A stretch of DNA of 24,109 nucleotides from the NCBI GenBank assembly GCA_050943595.1, contig JBMNPM010000019.1, positions 1 through 24,109 on the forward strand, read 5' to 3'. Shown one piece after another: positions 1 to 6,642 of this stretch. The translations under genes and the position numbers were made by a program. The DNA comes from JAXGXJ01 sp050943595. Lineage in GTDB: Bacteria > Actinomycetota > Thermoleophilia > RBG-16-64-13. The notes below the pieces were generated by a model. It ran no database searches. It was given only the letters and a program-made list of their open reading frames with translations, and was not told the origin of the DNA. Position 1 is the stretch's first letter. Each line of letters opens with the position of its first letter.

Positions 1-62
1 CAGAGCTGCACAGCCGTGGCCTACGTCTAGAGCAGGTCCTCGGCATGGCTCACACGAGCTAA
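1..62 (+). CDS. 3' end of an unidentified gene (partial)
   Basis: A reading frame enters from the left edge and ends at TAA 60-62; its last residues read ELHSRGLRLEQVLGMAHTS. The ending loosely resembles the C-termini of class 1B dihydroorotate dehydrogenases (pattern G-x-x-S/L-x-E-x-x-G-x-A-H), and pyrimidine genes often precede mihF in actinobacteria. Twenty codons are too few to be sure, so this is only a hint. Confidence 0.25.
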   Translation, partial: ELHSRGLRLEQVLGMAHTS

Positions 63-116
63 ATGAAGCTCGACCTGAGGTGCAGTCTTATCGTTCATCC
101 AGTGGAGCGGGGCCGG

Positions 117-144
117 TTGCGTCCGCGGTGGGCTCGGGTATAAT
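117..144 (+). promoter_or_regulatory. Promoter of mihF, predicted leaderless transcript
   Basis: A perfect -10 hexamer TATAAT (139-144) follows a -35-like TTGCGT (117-122) with a 16-nt spacer. The GTG of mihF begins at 151, six bases after the -10 box, so transcription should start at or next to the start codon. There is no Shine-Dalgarno sequence ahead of the GTG, which agrees with leaderless translation. Confidence 0.6.
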
Positions 145-150
145 GGCGCT

Positions 151-486
151 GTGAACCAGGTCCTCGGGACATCTGCCCAAACCCCCGAACGCAGCCATCA
201 ACAACGGATGGAGGCTTTGCGTAGGGCCAACGACGTCCGCTCGGAAAGGGCGCGACTCAAAGAGCGCCTACGTACCGGAGAGGTGTGCATCACCGAGATC
301 CTCAACGATCCTCCGGAATATGTGCACACGGCTAAAGTGTTCGACTTGGTGTTGGCGGTCCCGAAATACGGCAAGGTGAAGGCCAATAAGCTCCTTGAGC
401 GCTGCCGGGTCAGTTCTTCCAAGACCGTCAACGGGCTTACTCCTCGTCAACGGAAGGAACTTCTCGAGATGCTCTCTTCGGACTGA
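151..486 (+). CDS. mihF: Integration host factor, actinobacterial type (MihF)
   Basis: This is a small basic DNA-binding protein of the actinobacterial IHF family, a nucleoid protein that binds and bends DNA. The 111-residue product matches the family over its C-terminal 85 residues: a basic helix rich in Arg/Lys (about 25-42), a central VPKYGKVKANKLLE segment (the family's PKVGKVKA core) and the ending GLTPRQRKELLEML. The first 20 or so residues are extra relative to mycobacterial MihF. GTG 151 is chosen because a TATAAT box lies six bases upstream; ATG 208 also has no ribosome-binding site. The gene heads the gmk-rpoZ-coaBC cluster, a typical actinobacterial order. Family assignment is secure; the exact start is less so. 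Confidence 0.9.
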   Translation: MNQVLGTSAQTPERSHQQRMEALRRANDVRSERARLKERLRTGEVCITEILNDPPEYVHTAKVFDLVLAVPKYGKVKANKLLERCRVSSSKTVNGLTPRQRKELLEMLSSD

Positions 487-506
487 CTCTCCTGAGGGAG
501 AGGTAG

Positions 507-1097
507 ATTCCCCGGCTCATTGTCATCTCCGGTCCCTCAGGGGCAGGTAAAGGTACGCTCATCGAGCGCCTCCTACGCCGGGTACCCGGATTGGCTGTGT
601 CGGTTTCCGCCACGACTCGTCCCCTGCGTGCGGAGACTGAGGTAGAGGGGCGTGATTACTACTTTCTTGTTGAGGAGGAGTTCCAGCGCTGGGTTCGGAT
701 GGGTGCTTTCCTCGAGTGGGCTACGTTCAGCGGCTACCACTACGGTACTCCACGGGGGCCTGTTTTTGACACGCTGGAGGCTGGTCTGGACGTGGTGCTG
801 GAAATTGAACTTGATGGCGCCCGGCAGATCGTCGAACAATGTCCTGATGCCCTGATGATCTTCGTGATGCCACCCTCATTGGCCGAACTGGAGCGGCGCT
901 TACGCGGCCGGGGTACCGAGTCGGAGGACTCCGTCTGCCGCCGCATGGCTCGTGCACAGGAGGAGATCGCCGCCGTGGAGAGCTGTTCCTGGGCGGGTTC
1001 ACGGAAATTCGACTATGTTATAGTGAACGACAGCATCAACAGGGCGGCCGATGAGCTGACCCGCATCGTCGAACGAACCAGGAAAGAAGATGAATAA
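507..1097 (+). CDS. gmk: Guanylate kinase, apparent AUU start
   Basis: The product phosphorylates GMP to GDP with ATP. The P-loop GPSGAGKGT is encoded at 531-557, followed by the GMP-binding SATTRP motif, the EGRDYYF stretch and the GTPRGPV segment, all standard for guanylate kinase. The frame is closed upstream by TAG 504-506, and no ATG, GTG or TTG lies between that stop and the P-loop; the first canonical codon (TTG 591) would remove the P-loop. The best start is ATT 507, preceded by AGGGAGAGG (495-503), giving 196 residues, normal for the family. Translation from AUU is known for infC. A sequencing error is the alternative. The gene follows mihF by 20 nt and overlaps rpoZ by 8 nt. Confidence 0.9.
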   Translation: MPRLIVISGPSGAGKGTLIERLLRRVPGLAVSVSATTRPLRAETEVEGRDYYFLVEEEFQRWVRMGAFLEWATFSGYHYGTPRGPVFDTLEAGLDVVLEIELDGARQIVEQCPDALMIFVMPPSLAELERRLRGRGTESEDSVCRRMARAQEEIAAVESCSWAGSRKFDYVIVNDSINRAADELTRIVERTRKEDE

Positions 1098-1359
1098 GCC
1101 GACAGTCGATGAAGTCCTTGCAGGGCTGTCCGCTGCGCGCGATGCCGGTACCGAAGAGCCGAACCGGTATACGGCGGTCATGGTCACAGCAAAGCGTGCA
1201 CGGCAAGTGAATAGTTACTACCATAGCCTGGGCGAAGGTAGTATCGATGCCTTCACAGCTCCGTTCATGGCTATTCTGTCGAAGAACTATCTGAGCATGG
1301 CTATGGTTGAAGCCGCCAAGGGCGAGGTGGCATATCGTCTTCGCTCCACTCGTCGGTAG
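1090..1359 (+). CDS. rpoZ: DNA-directed RNA polymerase omega subunit
   Basis: Omega is the small subunit that helps fold and assemble beta-prime in RNA polymerase. The 89-residue protein contains the usual N-terminal helix, then NRYTAVMVTAKRARQ, which corresponds to the conserved YxLVxxAxKRARQ core, and ends in the short C-terminal region (VAYRLRSTRR). The ATG lies inside the end of gmk (8-nt overlap), with AGGAAAGAAG just upstream, so the two are translationally linked. The position between gmk and coaBC is the classic location for rpoZ. Confidence 0.9.
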   Translation: MNKPTVDEVLAGLSAARDAGTEEPNRYTAVMVTAKRARQVNSYYHSLGEGSIDAFTAPFMAILSKNYLSMAMVEAAKGEVAYRLRSTRR

Positions 1360-1379
1360 GCAGCGGGAGGAGGCGCAGT

Positions 1380-2630
1380 ATGGCGGCTGACTCGCCGGCT
1401 GACTCGCCTGTAGTCCTTCTTGGGGTGACGGGAGGGATCGCAGCCTACAAGGCGGTTGAGCTGCTGCGTTTGCTCCAGAAGGCCGGTATGGAGGTACGGG
1501 TCATCATGACCCGGGCGGCTACCCAATTTGCCGGTGTACTGACTTTTCAGACTCTGTCGGGACAACCGGTCCGCCTGGACGACATTGATGAGCTGCAGAC
1601 CGGCCCGCGCATCACTCACGTCGAGGACGCCCAAGAAGCCGATATCATGGTCATCGCTCCGGCGACGGCCAACACGCTTGCCAAGATGGCCAACGGCCTA
1701 GCCGATAACCTGCTCACCTCTACGCTACTGGCGTTTTCTAAGACCGTCGTGGTGGCTCCGGCCATGAATACCAACATGTGGGAGCACCCGGCTACGCAGC
1801 ATAATGTGGGTCTATTGCGCGAGCGGGGGGTGTTCGTCGTAGAACCGGGTTTGGGAGAGCTGGCCTGCGGAGTGCACGGAGCGGGCCGCATGGCGGATCC
1901 CGACAGTATCGTTGCTGAGGTCAAGCTCCGTCTGCAGGTGCAACGGAAGCGTGATCTGATCGGCGTAAGGGTCATAATCACGGCCGGTGGTACCCGAGAA
2001 CCCATTGATGCCGTGCGTTTCATCGGTAACCGCAGTTCGGGCAAGATGGGGTTCGCCCTTGCTCGTGCCGCCTTCGACCGTGGGGCCCAGGTCGATCTGG
2101 TCGAAGCCAACGTCGATATGCCGGCAGTTCCCGGTGTCCGTCAGATCAAGACACCTACGGCTGGTGAGATGCATGCGGAGGTCATGAAGCTTCTGCCCCA
2201 GGCCGACATTCTTATCATGGCGGCGGCTGTGGCCGATTACCGCGCAGCAGCTGGTCCGGCGGGGGGGAAGATAGGCAAGGGACACGACGAGATCACCATC
2301 GGCCTGGAGCCGACCACCGATATTCTCTGCGACGTGGCTGCACATCACAGCGACCGGCTCTTGGTCGGTTTTGCGGCGGAATACGGCCTGGAGGGTCTGC
2401 AAAGGGCGCGTGACAAGCTGCAACGCAAGAGTCTCGATATGATCGTGTTCAACGACATATCCCGGACGGACATCGGGTTCGATTCGGATTTCAATGAGGT
2501 ACGCATCCTCAAGCGGGATGAAGAAGTGTCCGTCGGCCGGGCACCCAAAGAGACCATTGCCGAGACAATCCTGGACCACGTTGCTATGGCCATGAAAAGC
2601 CGGCACGGGGAGACACCTCTCCCGGCTTGA
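1380..2630 (+). CDS. coaBC: Bifunctional phosphopantothenoylcysteine decarboxylase/synthetase
   Basis: The protein makes 4'-phosphopantetheine for coenzyme A in two steps. The N-terminal flavin-dependent decarboxylase (CoaC, about 10-185) shows the GVTGGIAAYKA nucleotide-binding loop, His80, the PAMNTNMW substrate motif (127-134) and Cys163 in the ACGVHGAGRM loop. The C-terminal synthetase (CoaB, about 190-400) shows GGTREPIDAVRFIGNRSSGKMG and the AAAVADYR motif. At 416 residues it is full length. GGGAGGAGG (1365-1373) sits seven bases ahead of the ATG. The first codons carry a 12-bp tandem duplication (1385-1408), giving ADSPADSP. Last gene of the cluster before the convergent rpoD. Confidence 0.95.
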   Translation: MAADSPADSPVVLLGVTGGIAAYKAVELLRLLQKAGMEVRVIMTRAATQFAGVLTFQTLSGQPVRLDDIDELQTGPRITHVEDAQEADIMVIAPATANTLAKMANGLADNLLTSTLLAFSKTVVVAPAMNTNMWEHPATQHNVGLLRERGVFVVEPGLGELACGVHGAGRMADPDSIVAEVKLRLQVQRKRDLIGVRVIITAGGTREPIDAVRFIGNRSSGKMGFALARAAFDRGAQVDLVEANVDMPAVPGVRQIKTPTAGEMHAEVMKLLPQADILIMAAAVADYRAAAGPAGGKIGKGHDEITIGLEPTTDILCDVAAHHSDRLLVGFAAEYGLEGLQRARDKLQRKSLDMIVFNDISRTDIGFDSDFNEVRILKRDEEVSVGRAPKETIAETILDHVAMAMKSRHGETPLPA

Positions 2631-2662
2631 ACCGTGTGAGCCTGTGTAGCAGACCGCTAAAG

Positions 2663-2691
2663 ACCGAGCGCGCTTTGCAAGCGCGCTCGGT
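2663..2691. terminator. Strong hairpin between convergent coaBC and rpoD
   Basis: A perfect 13-bp stem, ACCGAGCGCGCTT (2663-2675) against its complement (2679-2691), closes a 3-base loop. It sits 32 bp after the coaBC stop and 53 bp after the rpoD stop on the other strand, so it could serve both. There is no clear T-run on either side, so it may not be a textbook intrinsic terminator. Confidence 0.55.
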
Positions 2692-2744
2692 GTACTACTA
2701 CCTACGATTGGCCGGCGCTGGCCGCCGGCTGATGAGAAGGCCGG

Positions 2745-3836
2745 TTAGGCCGTCTCCCTCATAGCCTGGATCTCCTTTGCCGCCTTGATCTGCTCCAAAG
2801 CCTTGGCTTCGATCTGCCGTATGCGCTCACGACTCACATTGAAGCGCGAGCTCACCTCGGCCAGGGTACGGGGGTGTTCTCCCTTGAGACCGAATCGCAG
2901 CTCTACTACTTTACGCTCCCGTTCATCCATAGCATTGAGCACTCGGTCCAGGCTCTCCTTGGCAATGATGCTGCTGACTACATCTACCGGGTCGGGCGTG
3001 TTGGAATTCTCGATGAAATCTCCCAGTTCGGCATCTTCTTCATCGCCGATGGGCGTTTCAAGCGACGTGGTGCGCTGGGCGATCTTGCGCATCTCCTGCA
3101 CTTCCTGGGGGTCGATGCCCAGTTCGCAGGCAAGCTCTTCATCGTTCGGTTCTTTGCCCGTTTCCTGGAGGAGCTTGCGTTCGGTGCGCACCATCTTGTT
3201 GATTTTTTCAATCATGTGCACCGGGATGCGGATGTTGCGGTCCTGGTTGGCGATGGCGCGTGTTATGGCTTGCCGTATCCACCACGTGGCGTAGGTGGAG
3301 AACTTGTAGCCTTTGCGATAGTCGAACTTCTCCACGGCACGGATGAGTCCCGTGTTGCCCTCCTGGATGAGATCGAGGAGGTCCATGTCCTGCGTGTAAT
3401 AGTTCTTGGCAATAGAGATCACCAAGCGTAGGTTCGACTGGATCATACAATCCTTGGCACGCTTGTCGCCGGCCTCAATCAGCTTCGCGAGCTCGATTTC
3501 CTCGTCCTTTGTGAGGAGGGGGATCTCTCCGGCTTCTTTGAGATAGAGGCGCAGAGGATCGTGGGTGACGGTCTCGATAGAAAGATCGAGCGCCGGTTCG
3601 GTGGGCTCCAGGGCGCCTTGGGTGACGGGACTCTGTTCGTATATCTCAATGGATTGGTCAAACAGCTGCGAATAGAGATCCTCGATCTCTTCCATGGTCA
3701 TATCGAATTCTTCTACCAGCCCCATGATCTCTTCGCTGGTGACGTATCCACGTTCTTGGCCCGCCAGCAACAGGTCCTGCATATCCAGGATGGGACGGGC
3801 GTCCATAATGGCCATGTCATTTTCTCTTGAAGTCAT
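2745..3836 (-). CDS. rpoD: Principal RNA polymerase sigma factor (RpoD/SigA)
   Basis: This is the housekeeping sigma factor that directs RNA polymerase to -35/-10 promoters. The 363-residue protein has an acidic N-terminal region 1.1-like segment (about 14-65), region 1.2 (DPLRLYLKEAGEIPLLT), region 2 with NLRLVISIAKNY and the -10 melting motif YATWWIRQAI, region 3, and region 4 with the -35 reading helix VSRERIRQIEAKALEQI near the C-terminus. There is no long non-conserved insert between 1.2 and 2.1, as in other Gram-positive sigmas. It is transcribed alone, convergent to coaBC and divergent from plsX, from its own consensus promoter. The ATG at 3836 has only a weak ribosome-binding site; the ATG seven codons later is possible. 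Confidence 0.95.
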   Translation of the reverse strand: MTSRENDMAIMDARPILDMQDLLLAGQERGYVTSEEIMGLVEEFDMTMEEIEDLYSQLFDQSIEIYEQSPVTQGALEPTEPALDLSIETVTHDPLRLYLKEAGEIPLLTKDEEIELAKLIEAGDKRAKDCMIQSNLRLVISIAKNYYTQDMDLLDLIQEGNTGLIRAVEKFDYRKGYKFSTYATWWIRQAITRAIANQDRNIRIPVHMIEKINKMVRTERKLLQETGKEPNDEELACELGIDPQEVQEMRKIAQRTTSLETPIGDEEDAELGDFIENSNTPDPVDVVSSIIAKESLDRVLNAMDERERKVVELRFGLKGEHPRTLAEVSSRFNVSRERIRQIEAKALEQIKAAKEIQAMRETA

Positions 3837-3914
3837 CTGCCAGTCTTCTCTGAAGGTCGTGCTTTCGCGTTTGGTACCGATTTTTTCATCGCAAATTTCA
3901 TCACAAACTAGTAA

Positions 3915-3943
3915 AGTATACCGACGGGGGATGGAGGAGTCAA
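3915..3943 (-). promoter_or_regulatory. Sigma-70-type promoter of rpoD
   Basis: Read on the - strand, TTGACT (3943-3938) and TATACT (3920-3915) are separated by 17 nt. Each box differs from consensus at one base. Transcription would begin near 3908, giving a leader of about 70 nt before the rpoD ATG. Confidence 0.7.
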
Positions 3944-4125
3944 CACATACGATGCCGTCTCAGTATAGCGAACAAACGTTCGTGAAGCAAGCACTCGGTC
4001 GACGTCCACTCCTACACAGTACACCAGACGCAGCATCGTCCGTTGCGGTTCCCGTCGCCTTCCCCCCGCCTGCGCCATATGAGACAGTTTCTGGGTCCCA
4101 GGTTCACCCGAAATATGGAGATACG

Positions 4126-5187
4126 GTGGAAAGACAGCAGCCGGCGACCGGAACGACTACTTCTCAGGTGATACTTGCCTTGGACGCCGAAGGCGGAGAC
4201 AGCGCTCCCCAGGAGATGGTCGCAGGTGCTCTTCTGGCTGCGTCATCCCGATTGAGGATCCTTCTGGTGGGACGGCCCGAGGCGATTGAGCCCTGTTTTG
4301 AGAGGGTCCCGGAGGCATCGCGCGACCATGTGGAGATCGTCCCCTGCAGTTCGGTCATTAGTTGTGAGCAGGAGCCGGTTTCCGCCGTCCGCGCGATGCA
4401 AGACTCCTCCATCGTAGTGGGCGCTCGTCTGGTAAGCGAGGGGAGGGTCGGCGGTTTCGTATCCGCCGGCAGCACCGGGGCTATGCTTGCTGCCGGGCTC
4501 ATGGTAGCGAAGCGCGTCCCCGGCATCCGCCGCCCGGCCATCGTCACCACCCTACCGGGGCTACATGGACCCGTGGTGTTTCTCGATGCGGGAGCTAATG
4601 CCGACTGCCGGGCAGAGCACCTGTTGGAGTTCGCCGTGCTGGGCACAGCCTACGCCCGCGCGGTGCTTGGACATCTGAGTCCTCGGGTGGGATTACTTAA
4701 TATCGGCGAAGAGGAGGCTAAGGGGAACGAGCTTACTAAGGCGGCTCACGCCTTGCTCGCGGCGTCGGGACTTAACTTCGCCGGCAATGTTGAGGGGCGA
4801 GACCTTCTTATGAATGCGGCGGATGTGGTGGTCACCGATGGATTCACCGGCAACGTCGCCCTCAAGCTGCTCGAGGGGTGCTGTTCAGCAGTCTTTGCCC
4901 GAGTCAAAGAGGCGGCAGGCGCAGGCATGCGTACCAAGACAGGCGCCATGCTGCTACGGCCTGCTCTGCGGGGTTTGCGTACCACGCTTGATCCGGAGGC
5001 GTACGGTGGTACCTATTTGCTGGGTGTGCGGGGGTTGATGGTCATCTGCCACGGCAATTCCTCACGCCGGGCTATCGCCAACGCACTCGACTTCGCAGCC
5101 GAGGCTCTGCGCAAGGGGGTTCTTGAGGCTGTGGGGAGAGAGGTGGACAGTATTATCGGAGACGCCGGGACCCCTGCCCCATCTTGA
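4126..5187 (+). CDS. plsX: Phosphate acyltransferase PlsX
   Basis: PlsX converts acyl-ACP to acyl-phosphate, the donor for PlsY in phospholipid synthesis. Family motifs are clear: ILALDAEGGD at the N-terminus (usual ALDAMGGD), GFVSAGSTGAMLA, FLDAGAN, LLNIGEEEAKGNE and VVTDGFTGNVALK. GTG 4126 is chosen because GGAG lies five bases upstream and it yields 353 residues, the normal family length. The frame stays open further upstream, and ATG 3952 (GGAGGAG 12 nt ahead) would add 58 residues rich in Ser, Pro and Ala without family resemblance. The expected rpmF/yceD pair is not found upstream; acpP follows 73 bp downstream. Confidence 0.88.
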   Translation: MERQQPATGTTTSQVILALDAEGGDSAPQEMVAGALLAASSRLRILLVGRPEAIEPCFERVPEASRDHVEIVPCSSVISCEQEPVSAVRAMQDSSIVVGARLVSEGRVGGFVSAGSTGAMLAAGLMVAKRVPGIRRPAIVTTLPGLHGPVVFLDAGANADCRAEHLLEFAVLGTAYARAVLGHLSPRVGLLNIGEEEAKGNELTKAAHALLAASGLNFAGNVEGRDLLMNAADVVVTDGFTGNVALKLLEGCCSAVFARVKEAAGAGMRTKTGAMLLRPALRGLRTTLDPEAYGGTYLLGVRGLMVICHGNSSRRAIANALDFAAEALRKGVLEAVGREVDSIIGDAGTPAPS

Positions 5188-5194
5188 CCGCCGT

Positions 5195-5203
5195 TGCTAC
5201 AAT
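5195..5203 (+). promoter_or_regulatory. Possible extended -10 promoter for acpP
   Basis: TGC-TACAAT (5195-5203) fits an extended -10 element about 58 bp before the acpP ATG, just after the plsX stop. No matching -35 box lies at the right distance, so this is only a candidate; acpP could equally be read from plsX. Confidence 0.3.
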
Positions 5204-5260
5204 GGGGCCGTTGTCACCGGATCTGATCTATCGTACCCGAGCTGCATGAAGGAGCCGCAG

Positions 5261-5500
5261 ATGAGCAAAGACGAGATCCTTGCCAAGGTGCGCGATATCT
5301 TGGTGGACCACCTAAGTGTCGATCCTGCCGACGTTGTGTTGGAGGCTTCTTTCCAGGACGATCTGAACGCCGACAGCCTGGACCTGGTGGAGCTGATCAT
5401 GGAGCTCGAGGACCAGTTTGGTGTGAAGATCTCCGACGAGGAGGCGCAAAGTATGACCACTGTAGGTGCGGCGGTTGATTTCATAGCCGCCCGGGTCTGA
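5261..5500 (+). CDS. acpP: Acyl carrier protein
   Basis: The 79-residue acidic protein carries the growing acyl chain in fatty-acid synthesis on a phosphopantetheine arm attached to Ser39, seen in the invariant DSL motif (LNADSLDLVEL). It is a four-helix family member with the usual closing segment TTVGAAVDFI. AAGGAG (5249-5254) precedes ATG 5261 with good spacing, so longer upstream in-frame starts are ignored. It lies between plsX and rnc, its usual neighbours, and is followed by a good terminator, which separates it from rnc. Confidence 0.95.
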   Translation: MSKDEILAKVRDILVDHLSVDPADVVLEASFQDDLNADSLDLVELIMELEDQFGVKISDEEAQSMTTVGAAVDFIAARV

Positions 5501-5527
5501 CGCCGTCCTACACAGAGCTCTGATGAT

Positions 5528-5568
5528 GGTGGGGCTGCCTGCGTTCGGGCGGGCAACCCCACCCTTTT
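5528..5568 (+). terminator. Intrinsic terminator after acpP
   Basis: GGTGGGG (5528-5534) pairs with CCCCACC (5557-5563); after one C/A mismatch the stem continues with TGCCTGC against GGGCGGCA-type complement (5536-5542 with 5549-5555, one G-T pair) around a 6-base loop. CTTTT follows directly (5564-5568). Confidence 0.75.
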
Positions 5569-5725
5569 ACCGGTTGCGGCTGCACCAAGCCGGCCTCTTC
5601 CGGGCGACGTGTCGTGCGCTTGACCCCGGACGAGAGCCGATGACTGTCACGACCTCGACACATCGAGCACACCGAGCTCTCTGGAAGCCGGGCATGCGCC
5701 GGGTGCCGGCGAAGAGCAGGCACCG

Positions 5726-6466
5726 ATGACTCTGTTCGTTACCCCGGCGAACCCCCGGCTGCCGGCCATGTCACCGGAGCAAGGCTTCGGCACACGTTTC
5801 CTCGAGTTGGTTAGGGGACTTCCCCCTCATATCTTCCGCCAAGCACTCACGCATTCTTCGTGGGTGACCGAGCGGAACGAATCGTATGAACGGTTGGAAT
5901 TCCTCGGCGATAGCGTTCTTGGGCTTGCAATCGCCGCGACTGTCTATGAGCGTTACCCCCACAAAGACGAGGGGGAGCTCGCGCGCGTCAAGGCATTCGT
6001 GGTCAGCCGGGCGAGTTGTGCCGAGGTGGCCAGGTGCCTCGACGTACCGGGACTGATCATGGCCGAGGCGCCTGGACCGGAACAGAAACGCCTGAATGCT
6101 GCCAAAAACAGGACCGTCCTGGGGAACGTCTTGGAGGCCTTGATCGGTGCCTGCTATCTGGTCCATAGATATGACTGCACGGCTCCTGCGGTGACCGACG
6201 CCTTCGAGCGCCAGATCGAATACGCGGTGACGGCGTACGTGGATCACAAGACTGCTCTCCAGGAACTTCTGGCTCCTCGGGGTGTGCAGCCCGTCTATCG
6301 TCTCGTCGGTACGGAGGGGCCGCCGCACGACCGCATCTTTTCGTCTGAGGTCGTGGTGGCTGGGGACATTCGGGGGCGCGGTAGGGGGAGAACCATCAAA
6401 ACGAGCGAGCAAGCTGCCGCCCAAGAAGCTCTGGAGTCACTGCGGGTTACGGAAAAGGGCTTATAG
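5726..6466 (+). CDS. rnc: Ribonuclease III with Asn at a conserved active-site Asp
   Basis: RNase III cuts double-stranded RNA in rRNA maturation and mRNA turnover. The 246-residue protein has the endonuclease domain (about 15-155) with the signature ERLEFLGDSVLG (Glu55, Glu58, Asp62) and LGNVLEALIGACYL, and a C-terminal dsRNA-binding domain (about 172-242) beginning DHKTALQE and ending EQAAAQEALESL. In the second signature, the position that is Asp in E. coli (Asp114) is Asn134 here (codon AAC 6125-6127); the neighbouring essential Glu137 is kept. ATG 5726 lacks a strong ribosome-binding site. The usual partner smc is reduced to a scrap downstream. Confidence 0.92.
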   Translation: MTLFVTPANPRLPAMSPEQGFGTRFLELVRGLPPHIFRQALTHSSWVTERNESYERLEFLGDSVLGLAIAATVYERYPHKDEGELARVKAFVVSRASCAEVARCLDVPGLIMAEAPGPEQKRLNAAKNRTVLGNVLEALIGACYLVHRYDCTAPAVTDAFERQIEYAVTAYVDHKTALQELLAPRGVQPVYRLVGTEGPPHDRIFSSEVVVAGDIRGRGRGRTIKTSEQAAAQEALESLRVTEKGL

Positions 6467-6642
6467 ATGGCCCGTTTTCACTCCTTCGCTTACGGGGCTT
6501 TAAGACCTTCACCTGTTCCACGGAGCCATCTTTCGGGCCCGGTGCAACCTTGGTCATTCTCACTGTTCTTGGCCTGTCCCTGTCCATTCTATATCCTGGA
6601 CGAGGGCGGGGCGTCAATTGATGTTCAAGGAGGCATGAGGTC
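6467..6642 (+). pseudogene. Collapsed remnant of smc (both ends, middle missing)
   Basis: The space between rnc and ftsY is where smc normally lies. In one frame, 6475-6558 reads FSLLRLRGFKTF followed by FGPGATLVI, which follows the N-terminus of SMC proteins (LKxLxLxGFKSF...FxPGxTxIVGPNGSGKSN) but fails exactly where the P-loop should begin. In another frame, 6584-6628 reads PFYILDEGGASIDVQ, which matches the SMC C-terminal Walker B segment (PFxxLDEVDAALDxxN). About 1,100 codons between these would have been lost. An open frame of 59 codons from ATG 6467 to TGA 6644 happens to span the scrap but is unlikely to be functional. Recognition is by motif only. Confidence 0.6.

Noticed and set aside
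33..167. CAGGTCCTCGG occurs at 33-43 and 157-167.
   Set aside because: An 11-bp match on either side of the mihF promoter, both times encoding QVLG; no wider similarity, so probably chance or a trivial duplication.
2785..3431. Long open frames on the + strand opposite rpoD.
   Set aside because: Antisense shadows of a strongly conserved gene with no protein-family features of their own.
3952..4125. N-terminal extension of plsX from ATG 3952 or 3931.
   Set aside because: It would add about 58-65 residues outside the PlsX family, and GTG 4126 has a better-spaced ribosome-binding site; kept only as an alternative.
5569..5725. Possible rpmF or other small gene between acpP and rnc.
   Set aside because: Open frames here lack ribosome-binding sites and any L32-like motif; TTGACC near 5610 has no matching -10 box.
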